Assembly (NCBI RefSeq): GCF_023217965.1
Contig: NZ_JALPSC010000001.1
Coordinates: 1,302,001-1,366,000, forward strand
Length of the DNA stretch: 64,000 nt
Direction: 5' to 3'
Source of the DNA: Prevotella sp. E13-27
GTDB lineage: Bacteria > Bacteroidota > Bacteroidia > Bacteroidales > Bacteroidaceae
Below the pieces are notes generated by a model. That model was not told where the DNA came from. It did not search any database and saw nothing but the letters and a program-made list of their open reading frames with translations. How positions within the stretch are numbered: the first letter of the stretch is position 1; each line of letters begins with the position of its first letter. The position numbers were made by a program, and so were the translations under genes. Positions 30,620-39,328 of this stretch are shown here, piece by piece.

Positions 30620-31438
30620 ATGGAGTTCCGCACTATTGTTAATATCCCCCAACCGTCGTTCCAGATAGAACCGCTGGAGCGAATGCTCTTTGTTGGATCG
30701 TGTTTTGCCGATGGAATCGGACAGAAGTTTGTGGAAGAGCGGTTCCGCGCAACTGTTAATCCTTACGGTACAATGTATAATCCCGCCTCGATACTTCATA
30801 CCGTGGAGCGTTTCTGTGAAGAGTCTGTTGACGGCGAGTTTCCCCGCGTTGCGTTCTTTACGCTGGGCACTAATCATGTCTATCGGCTCAATGCGACAGG
30901 CGAGATTGTTGACAACTGTCAGAAGCGTCCTCAGCGATTGTTTACTGAAGAGGTGCTTGCTGTCGATGAAATCGTTTATTTCTTAAAAAAAGCGATAGGA
31001 AAGTTGCGATGTCATCACCCTGATATTCATGTTGTGCTGACCGTGAGCCCCATACGCTATGCGAAATATGGATACCATGAGAGCCAGTTGTCGAAAGCAA
31101 CACTTCTGTTGGCTGTTGACAAACTGTTGAAGGAAAGCGATGAGGCTGTCTCTTATTTTCCGGCCTACGAGATTGTTCTCGACGAACTGCGCGATTATCG
31201 GTTTTATAAAGAGGATATGCTTCATCCGTCAGCACAGGCTGTTGAGTATATCTGGCAACAGCTTGTGGATAATTATCTGTCGCCTGCTGCACAGACATTC
31301 CTCAAAGAGTGGAAGCCAATAAAAGAGGCTCTTGGTCACCGACCGTTCAATCCCGATAGCGAGGAATATAAGCGGTTCTTGACTGAAGCAAAGGCAAAAG
31401 AAAAAGCCTTACTGACAAAGTACGGCTTTAGACTATAG
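30620..31438 (+). CDS. GSCFA-domain protein
   Basis: The product is 272 residues. The name-giving motif is present as MLFVGSCFADGIGQKF, followed by NPYGTMYNPASILHTVER and, later, VVLTVSPIRY and DMLHPSAQAVEYIW, which give it the Ser/Asp/His arrangement of the SGNH-like hydrolase/acyltransferase fold. Members are common in Bacteroidota and Proteobacteria; the substrate is not known. No signal peptide is seen. The gene follows the radical SAM gene after an 84-bp repeat-bearing gap and ends in a 6-bp overlap with the convergent nadD. Confidence 0.9.
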   Translation: MEFRTIVNIPQPSFQIEPLERMLFVGSCFADGIGQKFVEERFRATVNPYGTMYNPASILHTVERFCEESVDGEFPRVAFFTLGTNHVYRLNATGEIVDNCQKRPQRLFTEEVLAVDEIVYFLKKAIGKLRCHHPDIHVVLTVSPIRYAKYGYHESQLSKATLLLAVDKLLKESDEAVSYFPAYEIVLDELRDYRFYKEDMLHPSAQAVEYIWQQLVDNYLSPAAQTFLKEWKPIKEALGHRPFNPDSEEYKRFLTEAKAKEKALLTKYGFRL

Positions 31439-32005
31439 ACGGTAATTTTTCTTGACGTCTTCAATTATGGAGTTGGGGACGAGATTATCGATAGAATCGC
31501 CTGTTTTTATGCGATTTCTTATTTCTGTACTTGAGATGTCCATCAGCTCTGTATCTACGATTTTTACGCTTGGAGGAAGTGTCGTGAGGTCAATATCGCT
31601 TCCGCGACGAGGATAGACAATTATCTGATGTTTTTTTACAATGTCTTCGCTGCGATACCATCGTGGGAATAGTTCCCAGTTGTCACCGCCAATAAGAAGT
31701 ACAAAAGTGTCGTTAGGGAAGTCCTGTTTCAGATGCTCAAGTGTGGTCCATGTGTAGGAAGGCTTGGGAAGGCGCAGTTCATAGTCACATGCTTTTATCC
31801 CTTTTTCGCCTTCCAATGCTTTCTTCGTCATCTCAAAGCGGAGTTTGTCATCAAGGAGATCGTTCCTTCCCTGTTTAAGCGGGTTCTGTGGCGAAACCAT
31901 CAGCCATACCTCGTCGAGCCCGCCCAGTGTCAGCAGTTGGCGTGCCAAAGAAATATGTCCCACATGAATAGGGTTAAAACTGCCACCGAACAGACCTATT
32001 TTCAT
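31433..32005 (-). CDS. nadD: Nicotinate-nucleotide adenylyltransferase
   Basis: The product is 190 residues. It starts MKIGLFGGSFNPIHVGHISL, the nucleotide-binding motif with HxGH-like residues. The second signature is DISSTEIRNRIK. It adenylylates nicotinate mononucleotide in NAD synthesis. The start overlaps the gmk stop by one base (TAATG), so the two are co-translated or at least co-transcribed, as is common in this phylum. Confidence 0.96.
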   Translation of the reverse strand: MKIGLFGGSFNPIHVGHISLARQLLTLGGLDEVWLMVSPQNPLKQGRNDLLDDKLRFEMTKKALEGEKGIKACDYELRLPKPSYTWTTLEHLKQDFPNDTFVLLIGGDNWELFPRWYRSEDIVKKHQIIVYPRRGSDIDLTTLPPSVKIVDTELMDISSTEIRNRIKTGDSIDNLVPNSIIEDVKKNYRL

Positions 32006-32580
32006 TATTCCTCCTTAAGAAAATCGTTTACCAGTCGCAGTGTCTCTGCCTTTGCCTCCTCCAGGTTGTCGTTCACTACGATATGGTCGAACTGTGGTGC
32101 AAAGGTCATCTCATATTCTGCCTTTGCAAGTCGTTCTGCAATAGCCTCTGCTGTATCGGTGGCGCGACCCTCGAGACGACGGCGCAACTCTTCTACCGAC
32201 GGTGGCTGGATGAACAGGCTCATCGCTTCGTCACCATAGTATTTCTTTATGTTTATACCACCTTTCACATCTACGTCGAATACCACGTTCTGCCCCATCT
32301 CGCGCTGACGCTCCACCTGCTCTTTCAGTGTGCCATAGAAACGGTTTTCATAGACCTCTTCATATTCCAGGAACTCGTCCTTTGCAATTTTTTCGCGGAA
32401 CTCTTCTGGTGTTAGAAAGAAATACTCCACACCATTTTGCTCTGTGCCGCGTGGTGCACGCGATGTGCAAGAAATAGAGAATGCCATGTGCAGCTCAGGG
32501 TGTTCCTTCATCAGCCACTGCACGATTGTGCTTTTACCACTGCCGCTAGGAGCAGAGATAACAAACATTTTACCTTTCAT
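32005..32580 (-). CDS. gmk: Guanylate kinase
   Basis: The product is 191 residues. It has the P-loop SAPSGSGKSTIVQW, the GMP-binding region SCTSRAPRGTEQNGVEYFF, and EYEEVYENRFYGT. It phosphorylates GMP to GDP. The gene sits 77 bp after the yicC gene, with a C-rich/G-rich hairpin in the gap, and overlaps nadD by one base. Size and motifs are normal. Confidence 0.96.
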   Translation of the reverse strand: MKGKMFVISAPSGSGKSTIVQWLMKEHPELHMAFSISCTSRAPRGTEQNGVEYFFLTPEEFREKIAKDEFLEYEEVYENRFYGTLKEQVERQREMGQNVVFDVDVKGGINIKKYYGDEAMSLFIQPPSVEELRRRLEGRATDTAEAIAERLAKAEYEMTFAPQFDHIVVNDNLEEAKAETLRLVNDFLKEE

Positions 32581-32629
32581 ACTTCGTAAAATTCGTTGTT
32601 TAAAGAAATAGGAAGTTGAATTGTTTTTA

Positions 32630-32656
32630 CTCCCCTCCTTGGATGGGGCGGGGGAG
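32630..32656. repeat. C-rich/G-rich hairpin between yicC and gmk
   Basis: CTCCCC and GGGGAG form the stem around TCCTTGGATGGGGCG. It resembles the elements at 30539-30606 and 41019-41079. Confidence 0.5.
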
Positions 32657-32657
32657 G

Positions 32658-33533
32658 TTACAGTGCATTCAGCACTTGCTCTTTAATCTGTTCGAGCTCG
32701 TCCTTCATCTGTACGACGATGTTCTGCATCTCGGCCTGGTTCGATTTTGAACCGGTGGTGTTTATCTCGCGTCCCATCTCTTGCGCGATGAAACCGAGCT
32801 TTTTCCCTTGTCCGTGACCGTTGGCCATGGTCTCGCGGAAGTATTTCAGGTGGTTGGTCAGACGCTGCTTCTCTTCGCTGATATCCAACTTCTCGATGTA
32901 GTATATCAGCTCTTGCTCTAAGCGGTTCTTGTCATATTCCACTCCGGGAATCTGTTGTAGCCCGTCAACAATACGCTGACGAATCTTCTCTACACGTGAC
33001 TTCTCGTAAGGCTCAATCTCTGCCAGCAGACGCTCTATGTTGTCTATCTTCTCATTGAACTTCTTCTCAAGTGCTGCACCCTCTTGTTTGCGGAAGTCTA
33101 TAAGTGCATCTATAGCCTGTGTGACAGCCTTGCGTCCCTCTGTCCATTCCTCGTCGGTGAGCACCTCTTGGTCTGTCTTCGCCATCACGTCAGGCATACG
33201 GGTAAGCAGTGGCAGCCACTCTGATGGTTCAGCGATACCTATACGTCCTGCAGCATCCTTTAGCTGATTGTAGTAGATCTCCATGAGTGCAGCGTTGACA
33301 GGAGTGGCGTCGACACCCTGCTCCTTCTCTATCCATAGTGAGAAGTCCACCTTACCGCGCTCCACGGCAGCAGCAACCATCTGCCTTATCTCCATCTCTT
33401 TCTCACGGAAAAGCGGAGCGATGCGTGTCTGCAGGTCGAGCTGCTTTGAGTTTAATGACTTGATTTCAACGTTGATTTTCTTGTCTTTGTAGGCTACAAC
33501 AGCTTTGCCATAGCCCGTCATTGATTGTATCAT
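32658..33533 (-). CDS. YicC-family protein (putative endoribonuclease)
   Basis: The product is 291 residues, the usual length. It opens MIQSMTGYGKAVV with the conserved SLNSKQLDLQTRIAP and ends LGFIAQEMGREINTTGSKS followed by NQAEMQNIVVQMKDELEQIKEQ, the DUF1732 region. YicC proteins have been linked to RNA turnover and stationary-phase survival, and endoribonuclease activity has been reported for some. It precedes gmk, a pairing seen in many bacteria. Middle residues 130-230 are strongly helical. Confidence 0.92.
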   Translation of the reverse strand: MIQSMTGYGKAVVAYKDKKINVEIKSLNSKQLDLQTRIAPLFREKEMEIRQMVAAAVERGKVDFSLWIEKEQGVDATPVNAALMEIYYNQLKDAAGRIGIAEPSEWLPLLTRMPDVMAKTDQEVLTDEEWTEGRKAVTQAIDALIDFRKQEGAALEKKFNEKIDNIERLLAEIEPYEKSRVEKIRQRIVDGLQQIPGVEYDKNRLEQELIYYIEKLDISEEKQRLTNHLKYFRETMANGHGQGKKLGFIAQEMGREINTTGSKSNQAEMQNIVVQMKDELEQIKEQVLNAL

Positions 33534-33622
33534 GATATTTGTTGTGTATTGTTTCTTCGTTGCAAAGGTACTATTAAGTGATTAAAATGCCAAATTTTTT
33601 TCCACTTTTCCTGTCTGTAACT

Positions 33623-33653
33623 AAAAAGGTGTCTCGCCTTTCGGCGAAACACC
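33623..33653 (-). terminator. Terminator of the beta-barrel gene
   Basis: On the minus strand GGTGT-TCGCC pairs with GGCGA-ACACC around GAAA (one mismatch) and is followed by TTTTT (33627-33623). Confidence 0.8.
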
Positions 33654-33682
33654 CATTATCAGATTGTGTTGAATAATCGAAA

Positions 33683-34660
33683 CTAGAACTTCCAACCAAG
33701 ACGGATAGCTGGCTCGATGTAAACATTGAGTCTTGCAGTTGTTCTTGTGTTGTCAATAGCACCTGCTGTAGGTGTAATGGTCATTGTCTTGATGTCAGTC
33801 TCTGTTACCACAGGAGTTGTTGTTGGGTTGTTTACAACCATCTTGCCGATTCTGCGACCATCTTCAGATGTTTCTGTCCAGTTGGTCTTGGTGTTAACAG
33901 TAACGGCTGTCAGACCAGCAGGTACAGTACCAGTATATCTTGTGATATTGTCCTGGTTCTCGTTGTAAGTGGTCTTGTATGTTGGATTAACATAGCTGGT
34001 TGCGCTGAAGCGGATGCCAAGCTCTGTGCCTACATAGAGACCCTTGTAGATGTAGAAATCCAAACCGGTAAATGCCTGAGCGAAGAAAGAGTGGTTAGAC
34101 GCATTACCTGTGTCGTCACCATCAGTCCACTCCGTTTTTTGGGTATAATTGCTCTTCGTCTCTGTAATTGTGTTGAATGCGCCCGTTGTTGTAAGGTTAT
34201 AGTTATCAGAATTGCCTTTTTCTTCAATTTCAGCTGAATAGAACTCTCCTCTATACCCCAGCTCACCACCAATATAGATGTTCATACGACCATTGTTAAC
34301 GATATGGTGCTCATAACCTACAGCAACTTTAAATGAAGCGTCAGCTCTTGTTGTCTCTGTCTCTTTGTTATTAATGATGTAGCTTGTTACATCGTTGTCG
34401 AACTTGTTATTATAGGTTTCCTTAACAGTGTTGTTGTCGCCACCAATGCTGAATCCAAGGTTAACGCGGAGAGCGCTCTTTTCACTAAAGAAGTAACGAA
34501 CCTTCAGACCGTCAATACGGAACTGGTTGTAGTTGTTGCCAAATGGGTTGAACTGAACTTCAGTAGTAATGGTTCCTGCCTCAGGTGTATACTGGGCCAT
34601 TGCACTTGTTGATACAAGCATCAAAGCAGCAGCTGCTGCGAACTTTACGATTGTTTTCAT
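33683..34660 (-). CDS. Outer-membrane beta-barrel protein
   Basis: The product is 325 residues with a signal peptide (about 1-22, VSTSAMAQ). The rest is alternating amphipathic strands separated by polar, Asn/Thr-rich loops and ends in RLGWKF, a terminal aromatic as recognised by the BAM complex. Strands such as DGLKVRYFFSEKSALRVNLG and RMNIYIGGELGYRGEF indicate an OmpA/OmpW-like small barrel of about eight to ten strands. Long loops (DNTRTTARLN region) are probably exposed. It has its own promoter and terminator, consistent with an abundant porin-like protein; cargo is unknown. Confidence 0.85.
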   Translation of the reverse strand: MKTIVKFAAAAALMLVSTSAMAQYTPEAGTITTEVQFNPFGNNYNQFRIDGLKVRYFFSEKSALRVNLGFSIGGDNNTVKETYNNKFDNDVTSYIINNKETETTRADASFKVAVGYEHHIVNNGRMNIYIGGELGYRGEFYSAEIEEKGNSDNYNLTTTGAFNTITETKSNYTQKTEWTDGDDTGNASNHSFFAQAFTGLDFYIYKGLYVGTELGIRFSATSYVNPTYKTTYNENQDNITRYTGTVPAGLTAVTVNTKTNWTETSEDGRRIGKMVVNNPTTTPVVTETDIKTMTITPTAGAIDNTRTTARLNVYIEPAIRLGWKF

Positions 34661-34707
34661 TGCGTTTAAGATTTAATTATACAAAAAGTTTATTGTGTAA
34701 ACTGCGG

Positions 34708-34715
34708 CAAATATA
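34708..34715 (-). promoter_or_regulatory. -7 box of the beta-barrel gene
   Basis: On the minus strand TATATTTG (34715-34708) matches the consensus, 48 bp before the ATG. The -33 box is weak. Confidence 0.5.
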
Positions 34716-34840
34716 TGGGTTTCTTCTGAATTAAACAATTTTTTTTAAAGAAATTTTTAAAAAGTATAAAATTTTGTAGCATTTTCGCCTCTTTTGTTCC
34801 CTTTTTTGCGTTAATGGTGTGTCTTTTCATGGAAAATGTT

Positions 34841-34849
34841 TAACTTTGC
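34841..34849 (+). promoter_or_regulatory. -7 box of tsaB
   Basis: TAACTTTGC, 29 bp before the ATG at 34878. The position shows that an upstream in-frame ATG at 34836 cannot be the start. Confidence 0.6.
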
Positions 34850-34877
34850 ACCTTATTTAATATATAAGGAACTGACT

Positions 34878-35633
34878 ATGTCTTGTATTTTGCATATTGA
34901 AACAAGCACTTCGGTGTGTTCAGTGGCTGTGAGCGAAGATTCTCACGTCATCTATCATGCCGAGGAACACACGGGTGAGAAGGGCAGCGCAGCCGAGAAG
35001 CTTGGCACTATGGTTGACGAGGCTCTTTCATTCACCGATAACCATGCCATACCCTTCGATGCTGTGGCCGTGAGCTGCGGACCTGGTTCATATACAGGCC
35101 TGCGTATTGGCGTGTCTATGGCAAAAGGTATCTGTTTCGGCCGTGATCTGAAGCTACTTGCCGTACCAACGCTCGAACTGCTCTGTGTGCCGGTGCTGCT
35201 GAGTGAGAAGGTAGAATGCCCCGACCCATCCGAAGAAGGTGGAACATCACAAAAAGAACCGCTGCTCTGTCCTATGCTCGATGCCCGTAGAATGGAGGTC
35301 TATGCAGGTCTCTACGATCGTGCCCTCCGTCCTGTACGTCAGGTGCAGGCTGATGTGGTCAATGGCGACACCTATCGTGAGTGGCTCATGGAGCGCCCTG
35401 TCTATTTCTTCGGTAACGGTGCTGAGAAATGCATGGAGACAATACGCACCGGTCTGCCCGAAGAGTGTGTTTCAAACGCGCGTTTCATACCTGATGTGGA
35501 GCCCCTCGCTCGTTGGATGCAGCCCTTGGCAGAACGCCGCTTGATTAACGGCCAGACCGAGGATGTGGCTTATTTTGAGCCGTTCTATCTTAAAGACTAT
35601 GTGGCAAAGATGCCAAAGAACCCCCTGATTTGA
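34878..35633 (+). CDS. tsaB: tRNA threonylcarbamoyladenosine synthesis protein TsaB
   Basis: The product is 251 residues from the ATG at 34878, which has AAGGA 10 bp upstream. It opens CILHIETSTSVCSVAVS and has the ASKHA-fold signature CGPGSYTGLRIGVSMAKGI. TsaB works with TsaD and TsaE to place the t6A modification on ANN-decoding tRNAs. It is slightly longer than the E. coli protein (231). DUF4290 follows after 3 bp, so they are co-transcribed. Confidence 0.94.
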   Translation: MSCILHIETSTSVCSVAVSEDSHVIYHAEEHTGEKGSAAEKLGTMVDEALSFTDNHAIPFDAVAVSCGPGSYTGLRIGVSMAKGICFGRDLKLLAVPTLELLCVPVLLSEKVECPDPSEEGGTSQKEPLLCPMLDARRMEVYAGLYDRALRPVRQVQADVVNGDTYREWLMERPVYFFGNGAEKCMETIRTGLPEECVSNARFIPDVEPLARWMQPLAERRLINGQTEDVAYFEPFYLKDYVAKMPKNPLI

Positions 35634-35636
35634 TTT

Positions 35637-36242
35637 ATGGATATTAAAGGATTAGACTACAACACACAGCGCGAGCCGCTGCTCATGCCCGAGTATGGTC
35701 GCGAGATACAGCTCATGGTTGACCACGCCATGACAATCCCTTCGCGTGAAGAGCGTCTTCGTTGCGCCAAGACCATCGTAAAGCAGATGGAGTTTAAGGT
35801 GCCTCAGATGCGTGAGAACGGAAACTACAAGCAGACACTCTGGGATCATCTCTACCTTATGAGTCGTGGAGAACTCGACATCGACTGGCCCTTTGATGTA
35901 AGCAATGCCGAGAAGATGCATACCAAGCCCACACCTGTGCCCCTGCCAAAGGGAAAGATTCATCTGCGTCATTATGGTCGTATGATTGAAGAAGCCCTGC
36001 AGCGCCTGACGGAGATGCCCGATGGTGCTGAGCGCGACGAGCTTATACGTCTCACTGCCAACCAGATGAAGCGTGACCTCGTACAGTGGGGTCATGGCTC
36101 TATTGATGATGAGAAGGTGGCTGATGACATGGCACGCCTGACCAACGGTGCGGTGCAGTTAGATCTCCACACGTTCCGTTTTGAACAGGTCAAGCCCCAG
36201 AGCGAGCCTGTGCAGACAAAGAAAGGCAAGAAGCGTAAGTAA
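35637..36242 (+). CDS. DUF4290 protein
   Basis: The product is 201 residues and starts MDIKGLDYNTQREPLLMPEY, followed by GREIQLMVDHAMTIPSREER, the diagnostic opening of the Bacteroidota-specific DUF4290 family. It is mainly helical, soluble, and ends in a basic tail (TKKGKKRK) that might bind nucleic acid. Function is unknown. It sits between tsaB and murA, as in many relatives, and is part of the murA-rimM-dxr-rseP run. Confidence 0.93.
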   Translation: MDIKGLDYNTQREPLLMPEYGREIQLMVDHAMTIPSREERLRCAKTIVKQMEFKVPQMRENGNYKQTLWDHLYLMSRGELDIDWPFDVSNAEKMHTKPTPVPLPKGKIHLRHYGRMIEEALQRLTEMPDGAERDELIRLTANQMKRDLVQWGHGSIDDEKVADDMARLTNGAVQLDLHTFRFEQVKPQSEPVQTKKGKKRK

Positions 36243-36297
36243 GCGGTGCTTCAACGAGATAGATATACTACGTAGAAACACCTAACGAATAATAACG

Positions 36298-37626
36298 ATG
36301 GCATCATTCTTAATAGAAGGCGGACATGCGCTGAAAGGAACCATCCAGCCGCAGGGCGCAAAGAACGAGGCACTACAGGTTATATGTGCTACGTTGCTCA
36401 CTGGTGAAAAGGTGACCATTAGTAACATACCCGACATACGCGACGTCAACAACCTCATACAGCTGTTGCGTGACATTGGCGTGAGAGAAGAGAAGATTAT
36501 CAGTACGCGTGCTGACGGCTCGTCGGTAACGTCTTACTCCTTCCAGGCTGACAGCCTCAATCTTGACTATCTGGAGAGCGACGAGTTCGTGCGCAAGTGT
36601 TCAGAGCTGCGCGGCTCCATCATGATGATTGGTCCGCTGCTGGCACGTTTCGGCAAGGCTTACCTCGCCAAGCCTGGTGGTGACCAGATAGGCCGTCGTC
36701 GTCTTGACACCCATTTCCTCGGTTTCGATAAACTCGGGGCAAAGTTCGAGCAGGTAGAAGGACGTAGCGTCTATAAGATAGCAACGCAGAAGCTCCGCGG
36801 AACATACATGCTCCTTGACGAGGCTTCAGTCACAGGTACTGCCAACATTGTCATGGCAGCTGTACTGGCCAAAGGTACCACAACTATATATAATGCAGCC
36901 TGCGAGCCTTATCTGCAGCAGCTATGTAACATGCTCAACCGCATGGGGGCACGCATCAGCGGCGTTGGTTCGAACCTGCTCACCATTGAAGGCGTTACTA
37001 AGCTGCACGGCACCGATCACGCCATATTGCCAGATATGATTGAGGTGGGCTCGTTTATAGGCATGGCAGCCATGGTAGGCGACGGCGTGAGGATAAAAGA
37101 CGTGTCGCTGAAGAATCTGGGCATCATACCCGATGTGTTCCGCCGTATGGGCATCAAGGTGAAGGCTGAGGGCGACGACCTCATCGTTCCGACACAGCGC
37201 CACTACGAGATACAGTCCTTCATGGATGGTACGACCATGATTATTGCCGATGCTCCATGGCCAGGACTGACACCTGACCTGCTGTCGGTGCTAATCACCG
37301 TGGCAACACAGGCCCGCGGTTCGGTGCTGTTCCACCAGAAAATGTTTGAGAGCCGTCTGTTCTTCGTCGATAAGCTCATAGACATGGGGGCACAGATAAT
37401 CCTCTGCGACCCTCACCGTGCTGTCGTCGTAGGTCATGACCGTAAGATTCCACTTCGTGGCGGTCGCATGTCGAGTCCCGACATTCGTGCAGGTATTGCC
37501 CTGCTTATCGCTGCCATGAGTGCTAAGGGAACCAGTCGCATCGATAACATTGAGCAGATAGACCGCGGCTACGAACACATAGAAGACCGCTTGAATGCTC
37601 TTGGCGCTTGCATAACACGTGTGTAA
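36298..37626 (+). CDS. murA: UDP-N-acetylglucosamine 1-carboxyvinyltransferase, Asp variant
   Basis: The product is 442 residues. It opens FLIEGGHALKGTIQPQGAKNEAL and has the EPT fold with DMIEVGSFIGMAAM and RAGIALLIAAMSAKG. The active-site loop reads KPGGDQIGRRRLDTH: position 129 is Asp where E. coli MurA has Cys115 (GGCAIGARP). Enzymes with Asp at this place keep activity but are not alkylated by fosfomycin. It joins enolpyruvate to UDP-GlcNAc, the first committed step of peptidoglycan synthesis. The Asp codon GAC is at 36682-36684. Confidence 0.95.
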   Translation: MASFLIEGGHALKGTIQPQGAKNEALQVICATLLTGEKVTISNIPDIRDVNNLIQLLRDIGVREEKIISTRADGSSVTSYSFQADSLNLDYLESDEFVRKCSELRGSIMMIGPLLARFGKAYLAKPGGDQIGRRRLDTHFLGFDKLGAKFEQVEGRSVYKIATQKLRGTYMLLDEASVTGTANIVMAAVLAKGTTTIYNAACEPYLQQLCNMLNRMGARISGVGSNLLTIEGVTKLHGTDHAILPDMIEVGSFIGMAAMVGDGVRIKDVSLKNLGIIPDVFRRMGIKVKAEGDDLIVPTQRHYEIQSFMDGTTMIIADAPWPGLTPDLLSVLITVATQARGSVLFHQKMFESRLFFVDKLIDMGAQIILCDPHRAVVVGHDRKIPLRGGRMSSPDIRAGIALLIAAMSAKGTSRIDNIEQIDRGYEHIEDRLNALGACITRV

Positions 37627-37638
37627 GCCACCTAAATA

Positions 37639-38160
37639 GTGATTGGTATGATAAGGAAAGAAGAGGTTTTTAGGATTGGTCGCCTTGGTAAGGCCCACGG
37701 CATTCAGGGCGAGGTGACACTTCAGTTCGATGACGATATTTTCGACCGCGTAGATGCCGACTTCCTCGTGCTTGAGGTAGAGGGCATACTCGTACCGTTC
37801 TTCATGGAGGAATATCGCTTCCGCAGTGACAGTACCGCGCTGGTGAAGTTTTGCGATGTTGATACCCAGGAGCGAGCACGCGAGCTTACGGGTTGCGACG
37901 TCTATTTCCCTCTGTCGCTTGTGCCCGATGAAGATGATGCGCCCCTCTCTGTAGCCTTCCTTGTTGGCTTCAAACTTATTGATGCCGGCACGGGAAAAAC
38001 CGTTGGCACTATCGCTTCTGTCGATGACTCTACCGTAAACCTGCTTTTCGAACTGGAAGACGGCACTCTTATCCCCGCCAACGACGACCTCATCACTTCG
38101 ATAGATAAAGATAAACGTCAAATAATAATGGAGCTGCCCGAAGGACTGCTCAATTTATGA
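37639..38160 (+). CDS. rimM: Ribosome maturation factor RimM
   Basis: The product is 173 residues. It opens VFRIGRLGKAHGIQGEVTLQF, the N-terminal beta-barrel, and has the PRC-barrel second half with PANDDLITSIDKDKRQIIMELPEGLL. RimM binds the 30S head through protein S19 and aids 16S processing. It lies 12 bp after murA and 7 bp before dxr. Confidence 0.93.
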   Translation: MIGMIRKEEVFRIGRLGKAHGIQGEVTLQFDDDIFDRVDADFLVLEVEGILVPFFMEEYRFRSDSTALVKFCDVDTQERARELTGCDVYFPLSLVPDEDDAPLSVAFLVGFKLIDAGTGKTVGTIASVDDSTVNLLFELEDGTLIPANDDLITSIDKDKRQIIMELPEGLLNL

Positions 38161-38167
38161 TTCTGTT

Positions 38168-39319
38168 ATGAAACGACAAATAGCCATTCTCGGCTCAACA
38201 GGAAGTATCGGCACACAGGCTCTTCAGGTTATAGAAGAGCATTCCGATCTCTATGAAGTATATTGCCTCACGGCCAACAACAAGGTTGAACTGCTGGCAG
38301 AGCAGGCACATAAGTTCCACCCTGCAGCTGTGGTCATAGCTAATGAACAGCGCTATGACGAACTGAAACAGCTTATGAGCGACATGCCCGACGTGAAGGT
38401 ATATGCCGGAGCACGCGCCCTCGACGAGATTGTAGAGTCACAGCCCATCGACATGGTGCTCACCGCAATGGTGGGCTTCGCAGGACTGAACCCCACGATA
38501 CATGCCATCAAGGCACATAAGACCATCTGTCTTGCCAACAAGGAGACACTCGTCGTGGCAGGCGAGCTGATATGCCGACTGGCAATAGAGAACCATGTAG
38601 CCATTCTGCCTGTTGACAGCGAGCATTCTGCCATATTCCAGAGTCTCGTGGGCGAAGACCAGAACCCGATAGATAAGATTCTGCTCACTGCTTCTGGCGG
38701 ACCGTTCCGCACGAAGAGCATGGAGGAGATAGGCCATGTGACCAAGGCCGATGCTTTGCGCCATCCTACATGGGACATGGGAGCAAAGATCACCATTGAC
38801 TCGGCATCGATGATGAACAAGGGCTTCGAGGTTATCGAGGCAAAATGGCTCTTTGGCGTCGATGCAAAGCAGATTCAAGTGCTCGTACACCCACAGTCAA
38901 TCGTACACTCTGCCGTACAGTTTCAGGATGGCTCGGTGAAGGCACAGCTCGGCGTTCCCGACATGCGCCTGCCCATACAGTATGCCTTCTCCTTCCCCCA
39001 CCGACTGCCACTCAGCGGCGATAAGCTCGACCTCTTTGCTGCACAGAAGCTGGAGTTCTTCGAGCCCGACCTGAAGAAGTTCCGTTGTCTGGCTATGGCT
39101 TATGAGGCATTGGCGCGAGGCGGCAACATGCCATGCATCGTCAATGCAGCCAATGAGATTGTAAACCGTGCGTTCCTCGAAGACCGCTGCGGCTTCCTGC
39201 AGATGGGCGACATCATTGCCGAGACCATGGCGAAAGCCACCTTTATCAAGACACCAACACTCGATGACTATATGCAGACCGATGCAGAGGCACGTCGCAT
39301 AGCATCACAATTATTATAA
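38168..39319 (+). CDS. dxr: 1-deoxy-D-xylulose-5-phosphate reductoisomerase
   Basis: The product is 383 residues. The NADPH-binding N-terminus is AILGSTGSIGTQAL, and the catalytic domain has LPVDSEHSAIFQSL, TASGGPFRT and HPTWDMGAKITIDSASMMNKG, which hold the metal ligands and substrate Ser residues. It makes 2-C-methyl-D-erythritol 4-phosphate in isoprenoid synthesis and is the target of fosmidomycin. It is 9 bp before rseP, an order shared by many bacteria. Confidence 0.97.
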   Translation: MKRQIAILGSTGSIGTQALQVIEEHSDLYEVYCLTANNKVELLAEQAHKFHPAAVVIANEQRYDELKQLMSDMPDVKVYAGARALDEIVESQPIDMVLTAMVGFAGLNPTIHAIKAHKTICLANKETLVVAGELICRLAIENHVAILPVDSEHSAIFQSLVGEDQNPIDKILLTASGGPFRTKSMEEIGHVTKADALRHPTWDMGAKITIDSASMMNKGFEVIEAKWLFGVDAKQIQVLVHPQSIVHSAVQFQDGSVKAQLGVPDMRLPIQYAFSFPHRLPLSGDKLDLFAAQKLEFFEPDLKKFRCLAMAYEALARGGNMPCIVNAANEIVNRAFLEDRCGFLQMGDIIAETMAKATFIKTPTLDDYMQTDAEARRIASQLL

Positions 39320-39328
39320 TAACGACAA

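Noticed and set aside
37291..38121. 276-codon minus-strand frame across murA and rimM
   Set aside because: It is antisense to two conserved genes and the protein resembles nothing.
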